From Paenibacillus sp. PK3_47 (lineage in GTDB: Bacteria > Bacillota > Bacilli > Paenibacillales > Paenibacillaceae), in assembly GCF_023520895.1 (NCBI RefSeq), contig NZ_CP026029.1, positions 6,572,001-6,636,000 on the forward strand: a stretch of DNA of 64,000 nt, given 5' to 3'. Made by a program: the position numbers and the translations under genes. Below the pieces are notes generated by a model. That model did no database searches. It saw only the letters and a list, made by a program, of their open reading frames with translations, and was not told the DNA's origin. This document shows, piece after piece, positions 17,728 to 27,175 of the stretch (its first letter is position 1; each line of letters begins with the position of its first letter).

Positions 17728-18645
17728 ATGAGTTATGAACTAAAAATTGATGTCTCGCCTGTATATGAACTGCTCGACAGTTTTATGTTATATGTGACCC
17801 GCAAGTGGATTTCCAACCTGGATATCGGCATTGACTGGGTGCGTGATCTCGATAACCGGATTCCGCCGCAGCAATTGTCCCTCCTGCGGGGGGCTGCCGA
17901 ATGGCCTTTCAGCGATTATGACGTGCTGTATGCATGGGCGTACAACCGCGGCCCGGCGTCCAAGGTGCTGCAGTTTCTGGATGAGCTGGACGATACTCCG
18001 CTGGAGGAAATCTTTTTGCGGTCAGTGCCGCTGTTCCCGGACTTTACGATGGAAGAATGTGCCCGGATCAAGAACAGCTACAGCCCGCTTCTCCGTCTGT
18101 GGCATGAACAATATTTCCGCCATGTGGAGCACAAGATTCTGCCCCTGCTCATCGAGGACGCCTCAGAGAAAAAAATGCTGCAAAGCAAAATGGATCCTAC
18201 AGCATTGATCGAGTATGCCTCAGGAGGCGTTGTCATTGAGGATCTGCCCGGGCTGGATACCATCGTATTGCTGCCCACGGTACATAACCGGCCGATCAAT
18301 ACTTACTGCTTCTACAATACATTGATGATCATCCAGTATCCTGTCGATGTACCGTTAGACAATGAGGACGAACCGCCCACTGTACTGCTGCGAATGACCA
18401 AGGCACTCTCGGATCCTACGCGGCTCCGGCTGCTCCGCTATGTAGCCCATGAGCCCAAAACGCTCTGGGAAATGCAGTCCGAGCTGAGCCAGTCCAGTGA
18501 AATGCTGATGCATCATCTGCTGATTCTGCGGGTTGCAGGGCTGCTGCGTGTGCATCTCTCCGGTGAGAACAGCGAGCGCTTCAGCATACGGCCGGACGGT
18601 GCTTCTGAACTCCAGATGTTCCTGGAGTCATATATTCGGATATAA
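17728..18645 (+). CDS. ArsR-type winged-helix transcriptional regulator, long form
   Basis: A 305-residue protein whose C-terminal 90 residues are an ArsR-type winged helix (LLRMTKALSDPTRLRLLRYV, then MLMHHLLILRVAGLL). The N-terminal 200 residues are not a metal-binding domain and I do not recognise them beyond resemblance to DUF5937-like sensor regions. The ATG at 17728 has GGGGGTG upstream; a GTG at 17701 in frame is less likely. It diverges from the MFS gene, which it may control. Confidence 0.85.
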   Translation: MSYELKIDVSPVYELLDSFMLYVTRKWISNLDIGIDWVRDLDNRIPPQQLSLLRGAAEWPFSDYDVLYAWAYNRGPASKVLQFLDELDDTPLEEIFLRSVPLFPDFTMEECARIKNSYSPLLRLWHEQYFRHVEHKILPLLIEDASEKKMLQSKMDPTALIEYASGGVVIEDLPGLDTIVLLPTVHNRPINTYCFYNTLMIIQYPVDVPLDNEDEPPTVLLRMTKALSDPTRLRLLRYVAHEPKTLWEMQSELSQSSEMLMHHLLILRVAGLLRVHLSGENSERFSIRPDGASELQMFLESYIRI

Positions 18646-18689
18646 TTAGAATACAACTGCAGCTATGACTACTGAGAAGGAGTGGACAC

Positions 18690-19442
18690 ATGACATATAT
18701 GAAACAACAAGTCATTTTTGACCTGGACGATACACTGGTGCACTGCAATAAGTATTTCGACCTCATTCTGGGCCAGTATTTCGAGCTTATGAATGACTGG
18801 TTCAGCGGAGACGGCATACTTACCAGCGAAGTCCGCAGCAAGCAGGTTGAGATCGATGTGGAGACTGTGAGCACAAGCGGACTGGCGAGCGAGAACTTTC
18901 CCAAATCCCTGATTGCCACCTACCGTTATTTCAGCGCCAGACTGGGCAGGCCTGCGGATCCTGTTCAGGAGCAGCAGCTGATGAAGCTGGGGCTTAGCGT
19001 ATATGACCAGGAAATTGAAGCCTACCCCGGCATGGTGGAGACACTGGATATGCTGAAGCAGGACGGGCACGATCTGTATCTCTACACAGGCGGAGATGAT
19101 ACGATCCAGCAGCGCAAAATTGAGCAGATGAAGCTTGATTTGTATTTTGATGACAGAATCTTTATCCGCCAGCACAAAAATGTGGAATCCCTGGAGAACA
19201 TCCTGAGCACACACCATTTTGACCGCAGCCGCACATGGATGATCGGCAATTCACTGCGTACGGATGTGCTTCCGGCCCTGACCGCAGGGATTAACACCAT
19301 CTATCTGAAACAGCAGAATGAATGGCTCTACAACCTGATTGAGCTTCAGCGGGAGATGCAGCAATCCGTAGTGACCATATCATCCATTATTGAAGTTCCG
19401 CCGGTGATCCGGTCTGCAGCCCAGCGTAAGAGCCACGGCTAA
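18690..19442 (+). CDS. HAD-superfamily hydrolase
   Basis: A 250-residue phosphatase-like protein. HAD motif I is FDLDDTLVH, motif II is LYTGGD, and motif IV is MIGNSLRTD with the cap in between. GAAGGAG precedes the ATG. It lies 44 bp after the ArsR-type gene on the same strand. Substrate unknown. Confidence 0.88.
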   Translation: MTYMKQQVIFDLDDTLVHCNKYFDLILGQYFELMNDWFSGDGILTSEVRSKQVEIDVETVSTSGLASENFPKSLIATYRYFSARLGRPADPVQEQQLMKLGLSVYDQEIEAYPGMVETLDMLKQDGHDLYLYTGGDDTIQQRKIEQMKLDLYFDDRIFIRQHKNVESLENILSTHHFDRSRTWMIGNSLRTDVLPALTAGINTIYLKQQNEWLYNLIELQREMQQSVVTISSIIEVPPVIRSAAQRKSHG

Positions 19443-19538
19443 TCTATAGCACTGTAATGTTACAAAAGACACATTCATCCTGCACCCGGTATGATTATAC
19501 TGTTTGAGAAGATTGTCATCTCAAGCAGGAGGTACGGA

Positions 19539-20276
19539 ATGAACAAAAAAGTTAGCCGCGGAAATAGCCCGGTGCGGCAGCACTGGCTCCCGATGCTGCT
19601 GGGTGTGGTTGTTGTCATCCTGATTATAGCCCTGCTCTACCTGGCGGCAGGGAGAACTGCCGGCGATGCCGGTGATCTCGACAACCTGCCCAATTACACG
19701 GATGTAAAGGGCAATTTTGTTGTTGACGGGCTGAAGTATGAGAAGCAGCCGCATCTCGGAAGCGCCGAAGCGAAGGTCAAGGTTATTGAGTTCGCTGATT
19801 TCAAATGCCCTGCCTGCAAAAAATGGACAGCCGCTTATCTGGATACCTTCATTAAGGATTATGTAGACACCGGTAAGGCTGAGCTTTTCTTCATGAACTT
19901 TGCCTTTATCGACAGGGACTCCTATTTGGCGGCCAGTGCCGGGGAAGCCATCTACAGGCAGAGCAATGAAAAGTTCTGGGAATATGTCCACAAGCTGTAC
20001 GACAACCAAGGTGATGAGAGCACCATCTGGGCCACCCAGAAGTTCATTCTTAACTTTGTCAAGAACAACATTGAAGGTATTAATTACGAGCAGTTCGAAC
20101 AGGATATCACCCGTCATACCTATATGTATGATGTGAAGGAAGACTTCAAGATCGCCGGAGCCTACGGCGTAAACGGCACGCCTAAATTTATGGTGAACGG
20201 CGAGCTGCTTCCGGATTCCTCTTACGAGGGCCTGACCGCAGCCATTGACGCAGCACTGGCTGAGTCTGCACAGTAG
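19539..20276 (+). CDS. Membrane-anchored DsbA-family thiol oxidoreductase
   Basis: A 245-residue protein with one N-terminal membrane segment (about residues 14-34), then a thioredoxin fold with the active site CPAC and an inserted helical domain, ending in the cis-Pro region GVNGTPKFMVNG. It resembles B. subtilis BdbD, which introduces disulfides outside the membrane, although no bdbC (the DsbB-like partner) is adjacent. The start at 19539 follows AGGAGG; the frame upstream of it is AT-rich and non-homologous. A strong terminator follows. Confidence 0.9.
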   Translation: MNKKVSRGNSPVRQHWLPMLLGVVVVILIIALLYLAAGRTAGDAGDLDNLPNYTDVKGNFVVDGLKYEKQPHLGSAEAKVKVIEFADFKCPACKKWTAAYLDTFIKDYVDTGKAELFFMNFAFIDRDSYLAASAGEAIYRQSNEKFWEYVHKLYDNQGDESTIWATQKFILNFVKNNIEGINYEQFEQDITRHTYMYDVKEDFKIAGAYGVNGTPKFMVNGELLPDSSYEGLTAAIDAALAESAQ

Positions 20277-20303
20277 CCGCCGGCAACAGGCAAGAACAAA
20301 GAT

Positions 20304-20350
20304 AAGGATGTGTCCCCGCCAATGAATCACGGCCGCGGACACATCCTTTT
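20304..20350 (+). terminator. Terminator after the DsbA-like gene
   Basis: AAGGATGTGTCC pairs perfectly with GGACACATCCTT, and the U-rich tail TTTTTG follows on the plus strand. Confidence 0.85.
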
Positions 20351-20392
20351 TGCGGTTGCAGCAGAGCGCAGCTGTTCATCCGGCTCCGGCTG

Positions 20393-22690
20393 TTATTCTA
20401 TCTCTAACTGCCCCGTATCCATATTAGCCAGCACCAGCTTGCCTTCCTGCGGGGAACCGTCCGCCCCGGAAAGCTTCAGCTTGCCTGTCTTCCCTTTCTC
20501 AATCAGCGCCTTCACCTGTGAATCCGTGAGACTTCGTCCGTAGCTTTCCTTCCAGATCACAAATTTACAGCCTTCCTTGTAACGGGAGCAGCCATATCCT
20601 TTGCGTCCCATAAAGATCATTCCGCCGCAGCCTGGACGCGGACATGAACCGATCACTTTCGGACCATCATCCGCCGGTTTCGCAGGTCTGGCTGTTCCTG
20701 CCGCAGGGATGCGGACCGCTGTACCGGCTGCAGTCTCTCCGCTTCTCTTACGCTGTCCGGAAGCAGCAGCTTTGCCCTCACCTTTCCGCGCCGAACCTGC
20801 CTTGCCCCGGCCTTTGCTGCCGGCAGGCGGTGTATCCCCTTCAAAGGAGGTTTTGTCGGCTCGGGACTGTTTCCTTACCTTGTCCACGATCATGGAGGCA
20901 AAACGTTTGACGTTCTCCATAAACTGGCTGTCTGCCGCAGTGCCTCTGGCAATTTCATTAAGTCTGCGTTCCCACTGTCCGGTCATCTCCGGCGAGGTCA
21001 GCAGCTCCACACCGGCGCCGCGGATCAGCTCGATCGCCGTCCGGCCCTTTTGTGTGATGGTAATTTTTTTACCCTGCATTTCCACATATCCGACATTCTT
21101 AAGCCGCTCAATGGTTGCCGCCCTTGTCGCCGGAGTTCCCAGTCCGGAATCCTTCATGGCATCCCGGAGTTCCTCATCTTCGATCTGCTTGCCGGCACTT
21201 TCCATTGCCTTGAGCAGCGTACCCTCCGTGTAGTGTTTGGGCGGCTGGGTATCCTTCTCCTTGACGATGGCGTCACTGCAGAGCACTTCCTCCGCAGGCG
21301 AGATCGAGAAGGGTTCACTGACCTCTATCTCTTCGTCCTCTTCATCCTCTTTGCCTTTGCCCTTTGCAGGCTTGGACGCTGTCTTCTTCTGGTCCGCATA
21401 AATAACTTTCCAGCCGAGGCTTAACAATTCCTTGACCGTGGTTTTGAAATTCTCGCCTTCAACCTCTGTAATGACTGTATGAACCTTATATTCCGCTGCC
21501 GGATAAAATTGCGAGAGAAAACGGCGCACAATCAGATCATACAGCTTGGCTTCATCTGCGCTCAGTCCGGATGCTTTGCGGTATGTAGGCAGAATGGCAT
21601 GGTGATCTTCCACTTTGGCAGGATTGCAGATAAATTTATTGCCTTTGTGGACCAGATTCCGGTTAGCGCCCTTTACCCATTCATCGTAAGAGGTTCCCTG
21701 CAGCGCAGATAAGGTTTTGTGCATTTCCGGGATATTCTGCTCCGTAACATAGTTCGAGTTTGTCCTCGGATAGGAAATGACCTTGTGCTTTTCGTAGAGT
21801 GCCTGGGCAATATCCAGTGTCTTTTTGGCGGAAAAAGCATACTTGCCGTTCGCTTCGCGCTGCAGCAGCGTCAAATCGTACAGCTTGTTCGGATACTCCT
21901 TCGTCTCCTTGACCTCATAGGAAGCAATCCGGCCCGGTTTGCCCTTCACCTTGGCGGCAAGCGCTTCGGCTTTGGCCCCATCTGTCATCCGCTCGCCCTG
22001 CCACATTCCCTTGTAGCTCATCTCATTCTGGGTAAAATGTCCCTCCACCTCAAAAAACTTGAGCGAAGAAAAGGCTTCAATCGTCTTTTGCCGGTCATAG
22101 ATCAGCGCCAGCACCGGAGTCTGTACCCTGCCGACCGAGAGCAGCACATTATGCTTGGTTGTAAAAGCGCGCGAGCCGTTCATGCCGATCAGCCAGTCGG
22201 CTTCACTGCGCGCTCTGGCCGCTTTGGTCAGATTCTCGTACTCGGAGCCGTCCTTCAGCTCCTGGAATCCCTTGCGGATCGTTTCCGGCGTCAGGTCGGA
22301 GATCCATAATCTTTTGACAGGCTGGCTCAGCTTCAAATGCCGCTGGATCAGGGAAAAGATATGCTGGCCCTCCCGCCCGGCATCGCAGGAATTGACCAGC
22401 AGATCACTGCGTTTGGCCAGCTCGCCGATGACTTTCAGCTGATCCAGCGTACGCGCATTCGGCACCAGCTTGAACTGCTCGGGAATAATCGGCAGATCGT
22501 TAATATTCCATTTTTTATATTTGTCGTCATAGGCTTCCGGTTCGGCCAGACCGATGAGATGTCCGATCGCCCAGGTGATGATGTACTGCTCCCCTTCCAG
22601 ATAGGAACGGTGATTTTTGGCCTTCGGTTCTATTGCGGCGGCGATATTCCGCCCCATATCCGGTTTTTCCGCAATAATGAGTGTTTTCAA
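20393..22690 (-). CDS. topB: DNA topoisomerase III
   Basis: Type IA topoisomerase that decatenates and relaxes DNA through a transient 5'-phosphotyrosine bond. It opens with TLIIAEKPDMGRNIA (Toprim), contains SCDAGREGQ and the active-site segment ISYPRTNSNYV, and ends with a basic Gly/Lys-rich stretch plus one C4 zinc ribbon (CPRPGC...GC, about residues 695-725). The start is the TTG at 22690, nine bases after AAGGAG; an ATG frame to 22897 would add 69 unrelated residues and overlap the proS terminator. Length is 765 residues. Confidence 0.95.
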   Translation of the reverse strand: MKTLIIAEKPDMGRNIAAAIEPKAKNHRSYLEGEQYIITWAIGHLIGLAEPEAYDDKYKKWNINDLPIIPEQFKLVPNARTLDQLKVIGELAKRSDLLVNSCDAGREGQHIFSLIQRHLKLSQPVKRLWISDLTPETIRKGFQELKDGSEYENLTKAARARSEADWLIGMNGSRAFTTKHNVLLSVGRVQTPVLALIYDRQKTIEAFSSLKFFEVEGHFTQNEMSYKGMWQGERMTDGAKAEALAAKVKGKPGRIASYEVKETKEYPNKLYDLTLLQREANGKYAFSAKKTLDIAQALYEKHKVISYPRTNSNYVTEQNIPEMHKTLSALQGTSYDEWVKGANRNLVHKGNKFICNPAKVEDHHAILPTYRKASGLSADEAKLYDLIVRRFLSQFYPAAEYKVHTVITEVEGENFKTTVKELLSLGWKVIYADQKKTASKPAKGKGKEDEEDEEIEVSEPFSISPAEEVLCSDAIVKEKDTQPPKHYTEGTLLKAMESAGKQIEDEELRDAMKDSGLGTPATRAATIERLKNVGYVEMQGKKITITQKGRTAIELIRGAGVELLTSPEMTGQWERRLNEIARGTAADSQFMENVKRFASMIVDKVRKQSRADKTSFEGDTPPAGSKGRGKAGSARKGEGKAAASGQRKRSGETAAGTAVRIPAAGTARPAKPADDGPKVIGSCPRPGCGGMIFMGRKGYGCSRYKEGCKFVIWKESYGRSLTDSQVKALIEKGKTGKLKLSGADGSPQEGKLVLANMDTGQLEIE

Positions 22691-22821
22691 AAATAATCGC
22701 TCCTTACCTTCATTCTTCCAAAACACGTCCAGTAGTCTATTATACCATTTTCCCGCACATTTTAGCAGGTTCATGCAAAAAGCTAGATTTGTCCAACAAA
22801 ATAAACTTGCCCCGGCATGCA

Positions 22822-22852
22822 AAAACCCGTCAGTCCATGGCTGACGGGTTTT
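22822..22852 (-). terminator. Terminator after proS
   Basis: AAAACCCGTCAG pairs with CTGACGGGTTTT around a seven-base loop; the minus-strand tail is TTTTTGC. It separates proS from topB. Confidence 0.85.
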
Positions 22853-22874
22853 GTACAGAAAAACTGCAGACTGC

Positions 22875-24587
22875 CTAGCTCCGGCTTTGAATGACACGGG
22901 CTGCGGCGTCAGAGATATTCATCAGCTCTTTCGTGTTTTCCCTGCGGTCCATCCACTCCACTTTTCCCGCCACAGCGTCTTTACCTACTACAATGGCTAT
23001 TGGAATCCCTATTAAAGCTGAATCCTTAAACTTTACACCTGCCCGTTCATCCCGGTCATCCAATAATACGTCAATTCCTGATTGAGTCAACTGTTCATAC
23101 AATGCTTCAGCAGCTGCAGCCTGTTCCTTGTCCTTAACCGACATGAGCAGGATATGCACTCGATAAGGAGACAGCGCAGACGGCCAAATCAGCCCTTGTT
23201 CATCATGATTCTGCTCAGCCACAGCAGCAGCCAGCCGGGAAATTCCGATACCGTAGCAGCCCATGATCATGTGATGCTTCCTGCCCGCAGCGTTTAAATA
23301 ATCTGCGCCCAGCTTTTCACTGTATTTCGTACCCAGCTTGAACACATGACCCACTTCAATTCCCTGATGAAAATGAAGCACTCCCCTGCCGCACTGCGGA
23401 CAGCATTCCCCTTCAGCGGCATTGCGGAAATCGCCCACATGATCCAGAGAAAAATCCCGGCCCGGTACAACTCCGCGCAGATGATAATCTTTTTCCCCTG
23501 CTCCCGTTACTGCCTGAGCCATTTCTGCCACCGCCCTGTCTGCCAGAATCGGCATAGACAAGCCGACAGGACCCACGAACCCGCTCTCAACGCCGGCTGT
23601 ATCCTTGAGGGCTTCATAACCGGCCAGGCTCACTTCACTGACTCCCATAGCTCTGGCCGCCTTGATTTCATTAACTTCATGATCCCCTCTGACCAGGACG
23701 GCAAAAGTCTTGTCACCACCGGTATACACCAGTGTCTTGATCACCTGCTCCGCTGTAATATTAAGTCCCTGCTCCAGTTCTTGAATGGTCCGCATAGCCG
23801 GAGTATGAATTTTCTCTGCAGCGGGAAGTGCATCCCCATTTAATTGCAGCGGTGTGCGCTCTCCGGCATGTACCTCTGCCTGCTCCAGATTCGCTGCATA
23901 ATCACATTCTGAGCAGACTGCTACGATGTCCTCGCCAATGTCCGATATAGCCATGAACTCATGGCTCCCGCCTTCTCCGCCGATGGCTCCGGAATCTGCC
24001 TGGACAGCCACATAGTTAAGTCCGCAGCGCGCCAATATCCTCTGGTAGGCTGCATACATCTGTACATAAGAGCGGTCAAGGCCTTCCAGGTCAATATCAA
24101 ACGAATAGGCATCCTTCATCAGGAACTCCCTGCCCCGCAGCAGCCCGGAACGCGGACGCCGTTCATCACGGAACTTGGTCTGTATCTGGTATACCGTTAC
24201 CGGCAGCCTGCGGTAGGAGCTGATTTCCCCGCGCAGCAGTGTTGTAATGACTTCCTCGTGTGTGGGTCCAAGGACGAATTCCCGCTCATGACGGTCCTGT
24301 AGCTTTACCAGCTCCTTCCCGTATACTTCGTACCGTCCCGATTCTCTCCACAGCTCAGCGGGCTGCATGGCAGGCAACAGTACCTCCTGTGCTCCGGCTG
24401 CCTCCATCTCCTCACGCACAATATTCTCGATCTTGCGCAGTACTCTGCGGCCCAGGGGCAGGTAGGTATAGATTCCGGCCGCCAGCTGGCGGATGTAACC
24501 GGCACGAAGCAGCAGCCTGTGGCTGGCAGTCTCCGCTTCGGACGGAGCTTCACGAAGAGTTGAAGCCAGCAGATTGTTTTGACGCAT
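22875..24587 (-). CDS. proS: Prolyl-tRNA synthetase (bacterial type)
   Basis: Charges tRNA-Pro. Class II motif 2 (TKFRDERRPRSGLLRGREFLM is split by motif boundaries at about residues 137-157) and motif 3 (GCYGIGISRL) are clear. The editing (INS) domain sits between them (residues about 230-390, AVLVRGDHEVNEIK), and an anticodon-binding domain is C-terminal. Two ATGs are six bases apart; the inner one (24587) has better spacing to GGGAG. The gene follows a T-box leader, so it should be induced when tRNA-Pro is uncharged. It is cotranscribed with nothing else because terminators flank it. Confidence 0.96.
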   Translation of the reverse strand: MRQNNLLASTLREAPSEAETASHRLLLRAGYIRQLAAGIYTYLPLGRRVLRKIENIVREEMEAAGAQEVLLPAMQPAELWRESGRYEVYGKELVKLQDRHEREFVLGPTHEEVITTLLRGEISSYRRLPVTVYQIQTKFRDERRPRSGLLRGREFLMKDAYSFDIDLEGLDRSYVQMYAAYQRILARCGLNYVAVQADSGAIGGEGGSHEFMAISDIGEDIVAVCSECDYAANLEQAEVHAGERTPLQLNGDALPAAEKIHTPAMRTIQELEQGLNITAEQVIKTLVYTGGDKTFAVLVRGDHEVNEIKAARAMGVSEVSLAGYEALKDTAGVESGFVGPVGLSMPILADRAVAEMAQAVTGAGEKDYHLRGVVPGRDFSLDHVGDFRNAAEGECCPQCGRGVLHFHQGIEVGHVFKLGTKYSEKLGADYLNAAGRKHHMIMGCYGIGISRLAAAVAEQNHDEQGLIWPSALSPYRVHILLMSVKDKEQAAAAEALYEQLTQSGIDVLLDDRDERAGVKFKDSALIGIPIAIVVGKDAVAGKVEWMDRRENTKELMNISDAAARVIQSRS

Positions 24588-24630
24588 ATTCATCAGCTCC
24601 CTTTAATGTGTTGATTGGATACTGAAACGC

Positions 24631-24893
24631 AAAAAAGACATATCCGTCAGGGACGAATATGTCGTGTTACCACCCTTTTTTAACCGCCCAAATTTGAATG
24701 GCAGTCCTCTCTACCTGATAACGGCAGGTCCCCGGCTGCATTCAGCATCAGCAGAATACGGCAGCTTCCAAGGCAGGGTATGCTTCTATCGTACTCGAAG
24801 GACCTCTCAGCCGGTGAGTCCTCTTTCTGTTCTGACGATACCGTAAAGCATAGATCCTTGATCAACGCTGTTCCTGTATAAAATATGGTTATA
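24631..24893 (-). ncRNA. T-box leader upstream of proS
   Basis: The minus strand contains the conserved T-box GGGTGGTAACACG (24663-24675), which is also the start of a stem (GACATATTCGTCC / GGACGG-type pairing to GACATATCCGTC) that ends in TTTTTT at 24631-24636. The antiterminator and terminator are therefore mutually exclusive. A long stem I candidate lies upstream (TATGCTT pairing with AAGCATA, and TATCGT with ACGATA). The specifier codon, expected to be a proline CCN, could not be placed confidently by eye. Confidence 0.88.
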
Positions 24894-24922
24894 AATGTAT
24901 CCGAAAATAGCAAGCACGTCAA
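24894..24922 (-). promoter_or_regulatory. Promoter of the proS T-box transcript
   Basis: Minus strand TTGACG, exactly 17 bp, TACATT, ending just before the predicted stem I of the leader. Confidence 0.7.
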
Positions 24923-25070
24923 GTAATGTTCTTTGAAACATCTTTTTCGACATTTTTTAAGATTAAATATGAAAATATTGTGTCTTATTACCGAAGATAA
25001 AAATAAAACATTTCTTGAAGCGGAACAAGTTATCCAATCTGCTTGAATGAGTCTAGGGGGAACCGTATCC

Positions 25071-27071
25071 ATGAACACAGCCATGCAACGTTTGCTGCAG
25101 AAGTTTTCAGCCCAGTCACTGCAAAGAAGAATGATGTTATTCTTCACTATACTGCTGGTGGTGCCTATTCTGCTGGTCAGCTATTTTTCGTACACCGGAG
25201 CAAGTCAGCAGCTTGAGCTCAAAATGCAGGATGCGACACGTGAAAACGTAGATCTTCTCGGCGGTACACTTAACGAAACACTAACTGCAGCGGTCAAAAA
25301 TCTCCAGCAGCTCAGTCAGCAAATCACTTCGGATGACATCGAAGCCAAGACACCGGCAACCCGGACTTTAATTGAATTGTTCATGAAGGAACATCCGGAG
25401 CTTGAAATTCTGACCGCGGGAAACAACAACGGCTCTTGGATGAAGGCCCCGGACCCGGGCCCCCAGGATTATGATCCGCGCACCCGTGACTGGTATAAAG
25501 CCGCAATGGGCAATCCCGGTAAAGTCACTATCATAGATCCTTTTGTATCCGCTACTTCAGGGAATTATAATTTATACCTTTCTGAGACCTTAAAAGACGG
25601 ACAGGGAGCGCTCACCGTCAGCCTTAATCTGAAATTGATGAGTGAACAGATTAACGGGGTTAAGCTCGGTACAAGCGGTTATTTCTTCATCATGGACCGT
25701 AATCACAAATTTGTCTCCCATCCGTCCAAAGCAGCTGGCGAAGATGTAGAAGCGTATGTGGCGGGTCTGCTGGACCAGGACAGCGGCAAGCTGTCATACA
25801 CCAATCCCGATACAGGTCAGCAAATGAGCGGTTACTACATTACCAATCCCGCTACCGGCTTCAAAATTATCGGTGTACTGGACACTAAAGAATTCTCTGA
25901 TGCCTCCCTGCCGATCATCTACAAAAATCTGATCGTATTGGCACTGGCTTTAATTATCGCATTAACGCTGCTCTACTTCATTGTCCGCTCGATTACGCGG
26001 CCGATCCGCAGCCTGAACGAATCTGCACGCCGGGTCAGCGAAGGATATCTGAACGAACAGATCCACAGTAACCGCAAGGATGAAATCGGCGAGCTTGCCA
26101 AAAACTATAATCTTATGGTGGGTTCTCTCCGCAGTATTGTAGTCGATATTACGGATACTTCCGGAGCTTTGGCTTCTTCCAGTGAACAGCTGACCGCGAC
26201 CACTGAAGAGAACTCCAAAGCCACAGCCTATGTGGCCGAGCTGGTGCAGGACTCCAGTGAAGGGGCAGAGATACAGACCGCCTCCATGGTGGAGACATCA
26301 CGCGCGATGGAGGAGATGTCTTCCGGGATTCAAAAAATAGCTGAAGCCGCAGCGATGATCGTCGATTCATCCGCAGATACGGAAGCAGATGTTCTCAGCG
26401 GCAGCAGAGTCATGGAACAGGTCACCCGGCAGATGGATGCCATCAGGCAGTCTACCGAGACCTCAGCTGGACTGATCGGACAATTAAACGGGCTTAATGC
26501 CCAGGTATCCTCCATGAGCCTGGCCATCTCCGATATTGCCGCACAGACCAATCTCTTGTCCCTGAACGCAGGCATTGAAGCTGCACGTGCAGGTGAACAC
26601 GGCAGAGGATTCGCCGTGGTAGCCACAGAAGTACGCAAGCTTGCCGACCAGTCCAGAAGGACAGCAGAAAATATTCAGGAAACCATTGCCGAAATGACGG
26701 GTCTGATTGATCAGACTTACGAGGCCATTCAGACCCGCGTGTCTGCTGACGTGGAGCTTGGTATTAAGGTTACTGTTCAAGCGAAAGAAGCCTTCTCCAG
26801 CATTGAGCTTTCTACCGCCAAAATTAACGGCCAAATTCATGATGTTTCAGCCATCACCGAGCAAATGTCGGCAGGTGCGCAGGAGGTGGCAGCTTCTGTC
26901 CAAGAAATTGCCAGCATCTCGCGCTCCACATCGGATGCGTTCCAGAATGTAACTGCAGCGACAGAGCAGCAGCTTGCATCCATGGAAGAGATTTCAGCAT
27001 CATCCACAGAGCTGTCCCGGATGGCCGCGGACCTTCAGAGCAAGATTGAGCGCTTCAAGGTTGAAGGGTAA
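25071..27071 (+). CDS. Methyl-accepting chemotaxis protein with extracellular Cache domain
   Basis: A 666-residue chemoreceptor. TM1 is at about residues 23-45. The extracellular part is a double-Cache sensor (DPRTRDWYKAAM, then GTSGYFFIMD), TM2 is at about 280-302, then HAMP (SITRPIRSLNESA). The signalling hairpin tip holds IAAQTNLLSLNAGIEAARAG followed by GFAVVATEVRKLA. The ATG at 25071 has AGGGGGAA upstream and is preferred over 25047. It is a single gene with its own terminator; the ligand is probably a small organic molecule but cannot be read. Confidence 0.95.
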   Translation: MNTAMQRLLQKFSAQSLQRRMMLFFTILLVVPILLVSYFSYTGASQQLELKMQDATRENVDLLGGTLNETLTAAVKNLQQLSQQITSDDIEAKTPATRTLIELFMKEHPELEILTAGNNNGSWMKAPDPGPQDYDPRTRDWYKAAMGNPGKVTIIDPFVSATSGNYNLYLSETLKDGQGALTVSLNLKLMSEQINGVKLGTSGYFFIMDRNHKFVSHPSKAAGEDVEAYVAGLLDQDSGKLSYTNPDTGQQMSGYYITNPATGFKIIGVLDTKEFSDASLPIIYKNLIVLALALIIALTLLYFIVRSITRPIRSLNESARRVSEGYLNEQIHSNRKDEIGELAKNYNLMVGSLRSIVVDITDTSGALASSSEQLTATTEENSKATAYVAELVQDSSEGAEIQTASMVETSRAMEEMSSGIQKIAEAAAMIVDSSADTEADVLSGSRVMEQVTRQMDAIRQSTETSAGLIGQLNGLNAQVSSMSLAISDIAAQTNLLSLNAGIEAARAGEHGRGFAVVATEVRKLADQSRRTAENIQETIAEMTGLIDQTYEAIQTRVSADVELGIKVTVQAKEAFSSIELSTAKINGQIHDVSAITEQMSAGAQEVAASVQEIASISRSTSDAFQNVTAATEQQLASMEEISASSTELSRMAADLQSKIERFKVEG

Positions 27072-27099
27072 GAATACAAGCCATTGTAAAGGCAGACAA

Positions 27100-27138
27100 A
27101 AAGCCGTCCCTCCAGCGTAGGCTGAGGAGACGGCTTCT
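27100..27138. terminator. Terminator between the chemoreceptor and gltD
   Basis: AAGCCGTC pairs with GACGGCTT with further internal pairing, and T-rich tails occur on both strands (CTTT and TTTTTGTC). It can serve both converging genes. Confidence 0.75.
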
Positions 27139-27175
27139 TTGTGATCTAATTGAGTTAAAATAGATAAAATGCCTT

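Noticed and set aside
20393..22897. ATG start 69 codons upstream for topB
   Set aside because: Extension is unrelated to topoisomerases and overlaps the proS terminator; the TTG at 22690 has a good ribosome-binding site.
24680..25147. 155-codon minus-strand frame across the proS leader
   Set aside because: Overlaps the T-box RNA and the chemoreceptor start; no homology.
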